A DNA stretch of 64,000 nucleotides from Hymenobacter lapidiphilus (GCF_003417065.2 NZ_QVLT01000004.1:62001-126000), one strand, 5' to 3'. Positions 1-8,233 are shown, counted from the stretch's first letter. Numbers and translations are program-made. Notes: generated from the sequence alone by a model not told the origin.

Positions 1-1
1 A

Positions 2-1165
2 ATACAGGCCATGCCGGCAGTCTGGAGCCTGTACTACGTCGATATGTTGCGCCAGGGCCTCATTAGCTACGAGAATCTCTGCTGCGACTTTGGTAACCGG
101 ATGCACACGCCGCTAACCAACATTGCCACCATGCTACGCCAGTTCTTTACTAGCGGCAGCCAAGCCTACTCGCTCGATATCCGGTGCTCCCAGTTCGTGC
201 TGGCCAGCTACCTTTTTGAATACCCTGAGCAGTGTTTCCGATTGCTGACCAAGAGCGGCGCCATCGACTCCGCGACGGTGCGCTACGTGCTGGATGAGTT
301 GCATACAGCCTACCAGGCCGACGAGAAGATACGGCAGTTCTGCACCGACGTGCGCACCAAGGACCTATACGCGCACACGGCTGAGGCGCTTGGATTAGCG
401 TCGCGCAAGGATGGCAAAGATTTGTGGTTTGGCGCGTTCTTTTCGGCCACGGGTGAGTGTAACTCTGCTAAGAAGCAGCTACGCCCTTTGTACGGTTCGT
501 TGCTAGACGTTACTGGCCAGCTCAACGCACCACTGGAAGGCAAGGGCAAGGAGAAGCGCAACTATATGCCGCGCCTGCTGCAACTGCTGGAGCAGGAGCT
601 GATGATAGGTGGTCTCGCAACCCGGCTGTTGAAGCTGACCGATACGCCCTTCTTCCTGGTGCACGACTCGGTGCAATCCGACGAGCAGGTTATCCGGTTG
701 GCCGGTGAGGTGCTGGTTCAGGTGTATGCCGACGCCGACTTGCCAATGGCACCTTACAACATCGAGACGATGGACGCCGACGGCAGGGCCACAAAAGCGC
801 TTATTGAACTTGCAGCCGACGAAACTGTAGCTACGCACGCTACTGAAGTGATAGCGTCAGCTTCTGGGGTTGAGGTTGATGATACCCCCCTTTACGAGCG
901 GTTACTCAGTATGAGCGCGGACGACACATTTACTGACCATGACGACTTTTTGCCAGTGGGTAGGCCAGTAGCAGACCCAGCACCCGAAGCCTCCACACGC
1001 AAGCCCAAAACGCTTGTGGACGAGGACCCACGAGTAGCACAGCTTACGCCATTGCAACTACGTGAGTACCGTAGCATTCAGGACCTTGCTGAGCCATTTG
1101 AGGCCGTTGATTTTCTCGATAACCTCGACTACTTGGCCGACCGTATGCAACGCCTAGGCTGGTAA
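2..1165 (+). CDS. Polymerase-like (single-subunit RNAP / Pol A type palm) protein, 5' end outside window
   Basis: The frame is open to the window edge, so this is probably the C-terminal part of a longer protein; the first Met is at 11. Three motifs, numbered from that Met, appear in the order and rough spacing of the palm of family A DNA polymerases and T7-like RNA polymerases: DIRCSQ at 56-61 (motif A-like Asp), a Lys followed by YGS at about 155-163 (motif B-like), and VHDS at 217-220 (motif C-like Asp). About 150 C-terminal residues are acidic and low in recognisable structure. Template and product cannot be told from sequence. It opens an accessory region. The polymerase assignment is inferred from short motifs and could be wrong. 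Confidence 0.5.
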   Translation: MQAMPAVWSLYYVDMLRQGLISYENLCCDFGNRMHTPLTNIATMLRQFFTSGSQAYSLDIRCSQFVLASYLFEYPEQCFRLLTKSGAIDSATVRYVLDELHTAYQADEKIRQFCTDVRTKDLYAHTAEALGLASRKDGKDLWFGAFFSATGECNSAKKQLRPLYGSLLDVTGQLNAPLEGKGKEKRNYMPRLLQLLEQELMIGGLATRLLKLTDTPFFLVHDSVQSDEQVIRLAGEVLVQVYADADLPMAPYNIETMDADGRATKALIELAADETVATHATEVIASASGVEVDDTPLYERLLSMSADDTFTDHDDFLPVGRPVADPAPEASTRKPKTLVDEDPRVAQLTPLQLREYRSIQDLAEPFEAVDFLDNLDYLADRMQRLGW

Positions 1166-1171
1166 TTTTAG

Positions 1172-1240
1172 CTAGTGACGTGCGTCGCGTTCTACTTCGC
1201 CATCGCTGTACGCTTCCACTAGCTGGCCACTGTTAGGCCT
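1172..1240 (-). pseudogene. C-terminal remnant of a second copy of the 142-aa gene at 2653-3081
   Basis: Read on the minus strand, the last 20 or so codons give a tail (SGQLVEAYSDGEVERDAR then His and stop) that closely matches the tail of the intact gene at 2653-3081 (GGQLTETYIDGEVERDAR then Phe and stop). Upstream of this stretch the similarity fades and a stop codon appears at about 1282. It is therefore a truncated duplicate, not a working gene. It lies directly after the polymerase-like gene. Confidence 0.7.
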
Positions 1241-1310
1241 GGTGCTGCTTGAAGTGCTTGCCGTTTGGTTAGCGTGCAGCTAAATATAAACTGTCTTTTT
1301 TGTCGACATT

Positions 1311-1330
1311 GTGGGTATTATTCTACCCAC
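1311..1330. promoter_or_regulatory. Perfect 7-bp palindrome just upstream of the HEPN gene
   Basis: GTGGGTA (1311-1317) and its reverse complement TACCCAC (1324-1330) are separated by 6 bp and end 2 bp before the ATG at 1333. The position suits an operator or a translation-blocking hairpin. The left arm with its flank (CATTGTGGGTA) recurs once at 5691-5701, upstream of the restriction endonuclease gene, without the second arm. No binding protein can be named. Confidence 0.4.
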
Positions 1331-1332
1331 CA

Positions 1333-2361
1333 ATGATTAGAAACCTACCCTCACCCAGCGATTTCTTGGGTCTAGCTCACGACTGCCTGATTCAGGCCTT
1401 CGAAATCATTTTTGAGAACGATAAACATCTCTGGGATTACTTCGAGGCGGCATTACAAGAGGATGTCTGGGCTTACTCACAGAGCAAGCTGAACACTGCG
1501 GTAGTGTTAATCCATCAGGCCAATGAGGCATTCATGAAAGCCAGCATCTGTCAGGTCAGTCCGTTGCTGCTGCTAGAAGGCAAACGCACGGACTGGCCAG
1601 TAATGCCTCAGCAGAAGGACAAAGACTTCAACGATTTCTATACTACACCTTCGGAAGCATTATTATACACCTATTCCGCGACCGCTTCCACACCTGTGTC
1701 TGAAGTGCTAATTGGCCACATTGACGCCATCCGCAAGCTGCGTAACCAAATCATCCACGGAATACCTAAAATAAAGCTCACCCCTCAAAACCTTATAACT
1801 AGCATTCTGAACACCTACACCCTATTCAGTGGTAAGGATACATGGTGGGAATCCTTCATTAAACAGGAGTTCAACCACCCATTGGCTGGGGTATTCAATA
1901 TCCATTTTGAGTTAGCAGATTTCGCTAATCGCCTGGAATACATTGTTAAACAGATTGGAAAAAAGCAGTTGGCGAAGCATTTGTCTATCAACATTATGCA
2001 GCGTCCTTATTTCTGCCCGGTCTGCTTGGCTGGATTTGAGCAAGAGGCAGGCGATCCGTACGAATACAAGTGGGCTTTTTTAAAAGGCACTGCAAAGAAT
2101 TCTGTAGTCCACTGCATCAACTGTCGCACCGTATCAGATGTAGTGCGCGACTCTTGCCCTCATGAGGGTTGTAAAGGCAGTGTAATGTCTTTCGTGATGC
2201 GAAACCCAGAAGAAACGCAGATAAATTTTGATGAGCCTAACTACGACTCACGGTGTTTGACATGTGGTTGGGAAGTGTACCGGAATGATTCCACAGTTTC
2301 GGACGATGACCATATAGCCGATTCAGATGACACATCTTCAAGTGAGCTACCAGTGTCTTAG
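1333..2361 (+). CDS. HEPN-domain protein with C-terminal zinc ribbons
   Basis: About 342 residues. A helical N-terminal half carries RNQIIH (residues 137-142), which fits the R-x4-6-H motif of HEPN domains, often RNases in defence and toxin modules. The C-terminal third has four Cys pairs (about 228/231, 261/264, 275/280, 308/311), which look like two zinc ribbons. I chose the ATG at 1333 over a TTG at 1300 because the palindrome at 1311-1330 would otherwise be coding. It overlaps the convergent gene at 2347-2598 by 15 bp. RNase activity is inferred from the motif; the target is unknown. Confidence 0.6.
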   Translation: MIRNLPSPSDFLGLAHDCLIQAFEIIFENDKHLWDYFEAALQEDVWAYSQSKLNTAVVLIHQANEAFMKASICQVSPLLLLEGKRTDWPVMPQQKDKDFNDFYTTPSEALLYTYSATASTPVSEVLIGHIDAIRKLRNQIIHGIPKIKLTPQNLITSILNTYTLFSGKDTWWESFIKQEFNHPLAGVFNIHFELADFANRLEYIVKQIGKKQLAKHLSINIMQRPYFCPVCLAGFEQEAGDPYEYKWAFLKGTAKNSVVHCINCRTVSDVVRDSCPHEGCKGSVMSFVMRNPEETQINFDEPNYDSRCLTCGWEVYRNDSTVSDDDHIADSDDTSSSELPVS

Positions 2362-2598
2362 TGTTTCGCCCGTGCTTTTTTGGAAGTCAGCAAAAAGCCT
2401 ATCATAAAGGTCTTTTTCGAAAGTGCAGTTGCCTAACATAGACTGGTTTGGCTCAACGTATATAGGGCCCTGACAATGTACACGCATACCGGCATTTTGC
2501 ATACGCACGATGTTGTCAGTCATCAGTTTTTCTGGTGATGGGCAACCCCCCCATGTGTGGAGGTTATCATCGTAAACAATGTTGCATTCGTAGCTCAT
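2347..2598 (-). CDS. Small hypothetical protein (83 aa)
   Basis: A short ORF with an ATG start, convergent with the HEPN gene and overlapping its last codons. The sequence is mixed and globular-looking, with Cys at about 5, 19, 42 and 58 and no membrane segment. No family is recognised. The upstream DNA is AT-rich, as expected for a Bacteroidota promoter, but no clear TAnnTTTG box was found. Confidence 0.45.
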   Translation of the reverse strand: MSYECNIVYDDNLHTWGGCPSPEKLMTDNIVRMQNAGMRVHCQGPIYVEPNQSMLGNCTFEKDLYDRLFADFQKSTGETLRHW

Positions 2599-2652
2599 AT
2601 AGAATTCAATATTAAAGAGTATTAGTTATACCCAAATCTAGTGAGCAATAAG

Positions 2653-3081
2653 CTAGAATCGGGCGTCGCGTTCCACCTCGCCGTCGATGTACGTCTCGGT
2701 TAGCTGGCCTCCGGTAGGTATCGTGCTGGAAAATTGGGATTGCAGATAGGCACCTTGGCGGCTCTTTGCCAGCACCATGAACTCTTCCTCCAACGTCGGT
2801 AGCTCCTTACCTAGCTCTGGTATCAACCCGCCCTGAGCATGGACCCGTACTTGATAGAGCTGTGAACCCTCCGGTATCTCGTTGGTTTTCCAGAGATGCA
2901 CCAAGCGACACTTCTCACACTTGACCAGAATCTGCCACCTGGCTGTTCGGCTTTTCGGCCAGTGCGCCAGTACCCGTTGCTGCGTGTGGCGCGTGGGTTG
3001 CTTATCGACGGGGCAGAGTAGGGTGGCGAACTCTTTCAGGAAGGTGGCGGTGCCACCGGTTACGGTATTCAGTTTGGCCAT
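2653..3081 (-). CDS. Hypothetical protein with a Cys-x2-Cys site (142 aa)
   Basis: The N-terminal half has Cys23 and a KCEKC stretch (Cys55, Cys58), consistent with a small zinc site. A middle segment has basic and aromatic residues, and the C-terminus is charged. The family is unknown to me. A decayed copy of its last 20 codons lies 1.5 kb away at 1172-1240, so this gene has been duplicated within the island. It is transcribed away from the restriction-modification genes. Confidence 0.6.
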   Translation of the reverse strand: MAKLNTVTGGTATFLKEFATLLCPVDKQPTRHTQQRVLAHWPKSRTARWQILVKCEKCRLVHLWKTNEIPEGSQLYQVRVHAQGGLIPELGKELPTLEEEFMVLAKSRQGAYLQSQFSSTIPTGGQLTETYIDGEVERDARF

Positions 3082-3154
3082 TGGTTCGTACTTTAAGTGA
3101 AGATAGCCCGAACCGGCTTGCCGACTGCTACACCAGTAACGAGTACGTGGCGAT

Positions 3155-3210
3155 CATATGATTTATTACGGTTAATTATCTGATAACCAATTAGATTATA
3201 AAATAATCAG
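3155..3210. promoter_or_regulatory. AT-rich, palindrome-rich divergent control region
   Basis: Between the minus-strand gene ending upstream at 3081 and the small ORF at 3267 is an AT-rich stretch containing the perfect palindrome ATCATATGAT near 3155 and several TTAT/ATAA half-site pairs. It is the likely promoter and operator region for the small ORF and the methyltransferase, whose own N-terminal HTH is a candidate repressor. No canonical -33/-7 pair was found. Confidence 0.3.
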
Positions 3211-3266
3211 CAGTAATGCGAGTTGGGTTGGCTAAATTAGCGCTACCATACCTAATCTGAGCATTA

Positions 3267-3461
3267 ATGGATAAGAATCAGGGATCTGCCCCACTTGGAC
3301 CAATGGCTAACGGCCCAGTTAATATGTTGAAAATGACTGCCTTGTTTAACATCGATGATACAGTAGTACACGATGCGATAAGGGTAGTAGGGGACGATGA
3401 AGGCCGAGTTTATTCATGGCTGACTGTTTACCTCAAGCCCAATAACAGGAAGAAAAAATAG
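3267..3461 (+). CDS. Small hypothetical protein preceding the methyltransferase (64 aa)
   Basis: Its TAG stop is immediately followed by the ATG of the methyltransferase with no gap, so the two are almost certainly translated from one mRNA. The protein has a basic tail (RKKK). It has no recognisable HTH, so it does not look like a classical restriction-modification controller protein. It could be a leader peptide coupling translation or a small accessory factor. Confidence 0.5.
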   Translation: MDKNQGSAPLGPMANGPVNMLKMTALFNIDDTVVHDAIRVVGDDEGRVYSWLTVYLKPNNRKKK

Positions 3462-4859
3462 ATGACTGTAGTAAAAGAATTGCGAACAAAATTGGGGCTG
3501 ACGCAGAAGCAACTAGCCGCCAATACCTCTAGTAAGCTAGCGTTTATTCAAAAAATGGAACGGGGTCTTATTACTCCGACAATTGAAGAAATAGCACCGG
3601 TGGCCGAGTTTCTAGGAATAACACCAGGGATATTACTTGATTCACTGAAATTACGAGCTTTAGATAACATTGGAGAAGGCTATAAAACATCGTTGCAAGG
3701 TGAGGCATTTACAATACCGCGTGTTAAACCTATAACACCCGACCGCCTCTACATGGTAGATTTGTTTTGCGGGGTAGGGGGCTTATCATACGGGTTTGAG
3801 CAAACAGGTCGTTTTGAAGTAGTTGCTGGCCTTGACCTTTTAAGCGACCGTGCAAAAACATTTTCTGCTAATCACCTACATGCGTTTTCTGTTTGCAGTG
3901 ATATTACCAAGATTACGCCACAGACTATTCAAGATAATGCGCCTCGACCATTTATAGTAGCTGGTGGCCCACCATGTCAGGGCTTTTCCTCTATTAGACC
4001 TTTTCGGACACTTACAGTAAATGATGAACGCAATAATTTATTTGAGCACTTTGCGCTTTATGTAGATGCTTTACAGCCCGAGTGGTTCGTCATGGAAAAT
4101 GTAGTGGGTATGCTTACGCATAAGAATGGCGAAACATTGACAACCATCCTTGAATTGATGCAATCTATAGGTTATCGGGTTTCATGGAAAGTACTAAATG
4201 GCGCGTATTATGGTCTGCCGCAAAGCCGTGAACGATTATTTATTATTGGAAATAGACAAAATGTAGATTTTGTATGGCCTGAACCAACTCACTTCTATGT
4301 TTATCAAGGTATGGCTGGTAGGTACAGCCAAGTGCTTGCTCGTGACCTTTTTCACGGTGCTTTACCCCCAGCAGTGTCTGTGATGGAGGCTATTGGAGAT
4401 TTACCGCCAATAATAGCTGGTGGCAACGCTACTCAATATGAGCGTGAGCCATTGACGCCATACCAAGCTACAATACGTAATGGTGCTCAGAATCTAGCTT
4501 TACATGAAGCTACTACACACTCGGATAAGATGATGGAAATCATTAGACAGAGTGGTCGAAATATAAGTGCGGTGCAACACTTAGTAACAAGTGGGTTTAG
4601 TACTTCTTATAGCCGACTTGATGCAGATGAGCCATCAACTACTATTACAGTTAATTTTGTTCATCCTTCTTCAAATAGATGTATTCACCCGATACAGCAT
4701 CGAGCTTTGACTCCCCGAGAAGGAGCTAGATTACAGAGCTTTCCTGATACTTTTGTTTTTAATGGTAAAAAAACACAAATAGTAAAACAGATAGGTAATG
4801 CTGTGCCACCTCTACTGGGGGAAGTAATAGCAGAAGCTATTCTTGCCAATATTGCATAA
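3462..4859 (+). CDS. DNA cytosine-C5 methyltransferase with N-terminal XRE-type HTH
   Basis: Residues 5-55 form an XRE-type helix-turn-helix. From residue 97 on, the cytosine-C5 methyltransferase motifs follow: DLFCGVGG (I, about 100-107), GGPPCQGFS with the catalytic Cys (IV, about 168-176), ENVVGM (VI), QSRERLFIIG (VIII) and GNAVPP (X) near the end. It would methylate cytosine in the site cut by the convergent nuclease at 4897-5610. By analogy with HTH-bearing methyltransferases such as M.EcoRII and M.SsoII, the HTH may repress its own promoter. Base composition is more AT-rich than the core genes. The recognition site cannot be read from sequence. Confidence 0.95.
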   Translation: MTVVKELRTKLGLTQKQLAANTSSKLAFIQKMERGLITPTIEEIAPVAEFLGITPGILLDSLKLRALDNIGEGYKTSLQGEAFTIPRVKPITPDRLYMVDLFCGVGGLSYGFEQTGRFEVVAGLDLLSDRAKTFSANHLHAFSVCSDITKITPQTIQDNAPRPFIVAGGPPCQGFSSIRPFRTLTVNDERNNLFEHFALYVDALQPEWFVMENVVGMLTHKNGETLTTILELMQSIGYRVSWKVLNGAYYGLPQSRERLFIIGNRQNVDFVWPEPTHFYVYQGMAGRYSQVLARDLFHGALPPAVSVMEAIGDLPPIIAGGNATQYEREPLTPYQATIRNGAQNLALHEATTHSDKMMEIIRQSGRNISAVQHLVTSGFSTSYSRLDADEPSTTITVNFVHPSSNRCIHPIQHRALTPREGARLQSFPDTFVFNGKKTQIVKQIGNAVPPLLGEVIAEAILANIA

Positions 4860-4860
4860 A

Positions 4861-4896
4861 AAAGAACCTTGCTTATTGATAAGCAAGGTTCTTTTT
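4861..4896. terminator. Bidirectional terminator between methyltransferase and nuclease
   Basis: A perfect 15-bp stem (AAAGAACCTTGCTTA, 4861-4875, with its complement 4880-4894) encloses a TTGA loop and has A-runs on one side and T-runs on the other. It begins 2 bp after the methyltransferase stop codon and ends at the nuclease stop codon, so it can end both convergent transcripts. Confidence 0.9.
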
Positions 4897-5610
4897 TTAA
4901 AGATCCAAAATTATCTGATCTTCTACTGCCCCAAATAATTTTTGCATTTCTTTTCGATGCTTACTTCTGTGACCGTATGGAGCGACGTCTAAATCACAGT
5001 ATACAACACTGAGTTTATTCATACCAGCGGCATTAACTACAGCCGTTTTACCTGAGTCACCGGCAGTATTGCTTGTATTAAAATCCGATTCATCTAACCA
5101 ACCAAAGCGAACTTCCCAAATACAAGGTATTGTTCCTACTCGAACAATTCGTCTTTTTCCAGGCTTATCTGGATGCTCTTCGCTGTATGTAAGAGTGTGC
5201 GAACCATCCTCATTTAGTAATACATAGCGGCACGTTAAATAATATCCAGCCTTTGCTAAATGGCCTTTAGGCGTATTATCGTCTAATGCCATTTTTATTT
5301 CAACATCTTGTAAGCCGTCCTTAACAGCTACTAAGTCAGGATAAGTGTGTGGGCCATTACGCCGTAGCGCACCATTTGAGCAACGCGCTACACCAGCCCC
5401 TAATAAGTTGCCTATCATCGAAGACAGGTTTGCGAGTTCTACAGTTTGGGATAACCTATCCGCACCAACCTCGATTAGCTTATCATCAATTGCGGCAACG
5501 GTGCTATGTACGTAGTTGCAGGCATCTGCTATTACCTGGGGGGTCAACCCAACTAACTCAAATTGCGGGTTCGCCTTAATAATTGTGTGTTGAACAGTTC
5601 TTGACATCAT
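4897..5610 (-). CDS. Putative type II restriction endonuclease (PD-ExK)
   Basis: 237 aa. PD at 91-92 and EIK at 104-106 form a PD-x11-ExK nuclease motif, preceded by a helical N-terminal half and followed by a mixed region ending in basic residues. It is convergent with the HTH-cytosine methyltransferase and shares its terminator, the usual arrangement of a compact type II restriction-modification pair. It would cleave the same site the methylase protects. The start is a tandem ATG ATG at 5605-5610. I do not recognise a characterised family; the assignment rests on motif plus context. Confidence 0.75.
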   Translation of the reverse strand: MMSRTVQHTIIKANPQFELVGLTPQVIADACNYVHSTVAAIDDKLIEVGADRLSQTVELANLSSMIGNLLGAGVARCSNGALRRNGPHTYPDLVAVKDGLQDVEIKMALDDNTPKGHLAKAGYYLTCRYVLLNEDGSHTLTYSEEHPDKPGKRRIVRVGTIPCIWEVRFGWLDESDFNTSNTAGDSGKTAVVNAAGMNKLSVVYCDLDVAPYGHRSKHRKEMQKLFGAVEDQIILDL

Positions 5611-6049
5611 TGTTGCCTAGTTGTGGTAAGTAGAGGGCAACAAGTTAGGGTAAGCAGTTCAGCTCAACAAGTGGGCAAATCGATTTTCATCATTGTGGGT
5701 AATTGGTGGCCGGTGATTAACAACTCGATTGGGCGAAGCCACAGTAGCATCAGCTACTAAAATGCCACTCAGTGTACTGAGCGACGACTGGCAGGAGCCA
5801 ATATCTATCAGCCGCAGGCACACCAGCTGATTTATTTTGTCGTAGAATCGAAATAAATGACCAAGTATTATTAGATATGATTATTCCGTGTGATTCACGG
5901 CTAAAACAGACTGTTTAAATTGCACTGCTGTACCTACATCATTGTTTTTTGTTGATAGGAATGCGGGTTTTAGGGTAGAAGTTTCCGTCGTTTTCCTTCG
6001 GTCGGCTTTACCACGGTTTGCAATCGCCAATAAGATTTAAGTCATTTGC
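5611..6049. other. 439-bp gene-free interval, divergent promoter region
   Basis: It separates the nuclease (minus) from the unrecognised gene at 6050 (plus), so it should hold both promoters. It contains CATTGTGGGTA (5691-5701), shared with the HEPN upstream region, and a short inverted repeat CCGTG-n5-CACGG near 5887-5901. No ORF, RNA gene or perfect promoter pair was found. Confidence 0.5.
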
Positions 6050-6742
6050 ATGGCAATCGAGACACGACGCCCGACCCGGCGCAGCTTCAACGAGCTTCTC
6101 TTGCCCTTTGCGTTATCCGTGGGAATGGCCCACTCCAAGCAGGTTCGACTCCTGGGATTAGCGACCACAGATTTTGATAGTCAGTGTTTTCATCTACGGA
6201 TAATCCGTGGGGTTCCTGATTACGTCCTGTGTCATTCCCCCCGTAAAATGGACAAGGAGAGTAAAAAGTACGGCTATCCGGCCGGATTGATTGACGAGCC
6301 TGAACAGCCTGGCGACGCGCATCAGGTTAGCCAAGCCGAAGCAGAGGCCCAATGGTGCCCGGGCTGCGTCGATGAGGACTGGGCCGAGGAGGCCTTGCAG
6401 GAATCTTGGGCGAATATGCCGGAAGGCCTCTGGTACTGTGTGTGGAACCTAAACAGGTTACGCGATGAGTTCTTCGCTACCATGCCCAGTGGAGACGAGA
6501 AACAGTTTCAGGCTGGCCTTGATGCAAACATCACCATAATGATTGGTGTGAGTGCGGCGTTGGCCGTGAAGGGCCGCAAGGCACAGCGTGAAGCGTTTGC
6601 TCGCTACTTCGACCAAGGTGTAAAGCAAGTGCAGGTAGCTTACGGTACTACCCACGAGTTGGAGCTGGCGCAGTTCAGCGACTCGGTATACGAGCTGCTG
6701 GAGGAGTGCCTGACTGTAGAGGAGAATAGCCTAGCCCAATAA
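6050..6742 (+). CDS. Unrecognised accessory protein (230 aa), first of three
   Basis: Starts at an ATG and opens a co-directional set of three genes (6050-8145) ended by a strong terminator. The sequence has a basic N-terminus, a CPGC pair at about 104-107, an acidic centre rich in Trp and Glu, and a helical C-terminal half. It has no signal peptide or membrane segment. I recognise no family. The three genes share orientation and close spacing, so they probably work together, in an island that also carries restriction-modification and HEPN genes. Confidence 0.6.
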   Translation: MAIETRRPTRRSFNELLLPFALSVGMAHSKQVRLLGLATTDFDSQCFHLRIIRGVPDYVLCHSPRKMDKESKKYGYPAGLIDEPEQPGDAHQVSQAEAEAQWCPGCVDEDWAEEALQESWANMPEGLWYCVWNLNRLRDEFFATMPSGDEKQFQAGLDANITIMIGVSAALAVKGRKAQREAFARYFDQGVKQVQVAYGTTHELELAQFSDSVYELLEECLTVEENSLAQ

Positions 6743-6830
6743 CCTAACACTTTCCCGGTAAAGTACCCGCCCTGAAAAGGGCCAGGGCGGCGCTTTGCCA
6801 AATTTTCAAACTTCACCCCCCCCCTTTACC

Positions 6831-7337
6831 ATGATAATGAATAGTGACAAAGAGCTGCGTAAAGCCATCATCTTTTACAGCGAACTGATCGGCGCCCTGC
6901 GCTGGGATCTTATTAACCGGCAGCAGGACTACCTGCTCGAACACCTGGCGCAACCGGCTCCTGAGCGTACGGCTGCCGACCAGGCCATGCTGGACCAAAT
7001 CGCCGTCCTGCTGCAGATCATCCTCGATGCCGAGCCTGGGTTGGCCGAGTTCGGTCTCGACGGCTCGATGTGCGATGCCGTCCTGGAAGAGTCGATCGAT
7101 AGTCACCAGCAGGTGGCGTTGGAAATGACGGCTGGTTTACTGCGCTGCTGCAACGAGAGCGACGCGAAAGAGCTGCTTGTGGTGCGTGAGTCAATGGCGG
7201 CCTGGGAAGAGGGAGCGTTGGTGGAGCTGATGATCGAAGGCGGCCGGTTGATCGGGCAGCCACGGCGAGATGTCGTGGACGAGTTTAGTGGCCTGCTGCG
7301 CGGGGCCAAGCCAACCAACGCCAACGATAACGACTAA
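6831..7337 (+). CDS. Unrecognised helical acidic protein (168 aa), second of three
   Basis: A mostly helical, acidic protein with leucine-rich stretches and no membrane segment. I chose the ATG at 6831 over a TTG at 6795, because the upstream residues (proline-rich, crossing a run of C) look non-coding; the ATG at 6837 is equally possible. It lies 88 bp after the first gene of the set and 13 bp before the third. No family recognised. Confidence 0.55.
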   Translation: MIMNSDKELRKAIIFYSELIGALRWDLINRQQDYLLEHLAQPAPERTAADQAMLDQIAVLLQIILDAEPGLAEFGLDGSMCDAVLEESIDSHQQVALEMTAGLLRCCNESDAKELLVVRESMAAWEEGALVELMIEGGRLIGQPRRDVVDEFSGLLRGAKPTNANDND

Positions 7338-7350
7338 CCACTTAGGACCC

Positions 7351-8145
7351 ATGAAAAAGAACAAGAAAGCACAGTTCAAACTACAGGCCGGGGCGACGAA
7401 AGTCCCGACCGTTTTGCCCACCCCGACCCCGAAGCCGATGGTCTTCAGTGGCCTCAGCTCCTTGGGGCCGGTTAAGCTGGAAGTGTTAGCGGAGCCGACA
7501 CCGGAGCCGACGCTACCGTCCGTAAAGGACCGAGGGCAAGTACGCTCCCTCGACAAGTACGCGAGCTTACCGCCGCAAACGCCGCCAGCGACATCCAACC
7601 GCAACCCTCGTAAGCAGCCGCTGCTCAAGGATGCGCAGTACGAGGACTGGATGAAAATCCGCGCTTCGGAAGAGAATGCAAAGCTGCCCCGCAAATCGGA
7701 GAAGTTTTTACGAGGCTTATATCTATGGGAACCACCGGTGGAGCCGCTCAACGGTAACGCCTGGACGGTGGCCGTAGCGGAAGACCCAGCCACGCCGTAC
7801 CGGATGCAGCTCCACGCCGTCCGAAACGAAGTAATTAAGGCAATTACCGACCTGCATCAGCTAGCCTCCCGGTTGCCTGAGTTCGATGATGCGCGCCGGG
7901 AGGTTTGCCATGTGATTGCCAAGCTCTACAAGACGCTGGACGCGGAACAGTACTACGAGCAATCCATCGTCACGCGCTACCAGTGGACTTATCAGTACGG
8001 CGAGCTGAAGTTCGATGCGCTGCCGGTGGCCGATGCGTTGCGGTTGCGGGCCGAAAGACAGCAGCGAGAAGCTGAAGCACACGTGGCCTACCTGGCGGGC
8101 CTGTCGCCGGAGGACTTGGAGCAATACAACAGCCTGCCGTTCTAA
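7351..8145 (+). CDS. Unrecognised Pro/Lys-rich N-terminal protein (264 aa), third of three
   Basis: The first 80 or so residues are basic and then rich in Pro and Thr (TPTPKP, EPTPEP), so probably unstructured. The remainder is charged and helical with many Tyr and Arg residues. I chose the ATG at 7351, 13 bp after the preceding stop; an earlier ATG at 7270 would overlap the upstream gene by 68 bp. A strong terminator follows at 8149. The disordered tail plus helical body suggests a scaffold or nucleic-acid-binding role, but that is a guess. Confidence 0.55.
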   Translation: MKKNKKAQFKLQAGATKVPTVLPTPTPKPMVFSGLSSLGPVKLEVLAEPTPEPTLPSVKDRGQVRSLDKYASLPPQTPPATSNRNPRKQPLLKDAQYEDWMKIRASEENAKLPRKSEKFLRGLYLWEPPVEPLNGNAWTVAVAEDPATPYRMQLHAVRNEVIKAITDLHQLASRLPEFDDARREVCHVIAKLYKTLDAEQYYEQSIVTRYQWTYQYGELKFDALPVADALRLRAERQQREAEAHVAYLAGLSPEDLEQYNSLPF

Positions 8146-8148
8146 TTG

Positions 8149-8182
8149 AAAAGGCCCACTCAATAACTGAGTGGGCCTTTTT
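8149..8182 (+). terminator. Rho-independent terminator of the three-gene set
   Basis: Perfect 14-bp stem AAAAGGCCCACTCA with its complement, 5-nt loop, followed by T residues; it starts 3 bp after the stop codon of the 7351-8145 gene. Confidence 0.9.
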
Positions 8183-8233
8183 GCGTTTAACAGTTCGTGT
8201 CCCAGCCTCAAAAAGCCCGCTCTCAAACGAGCT

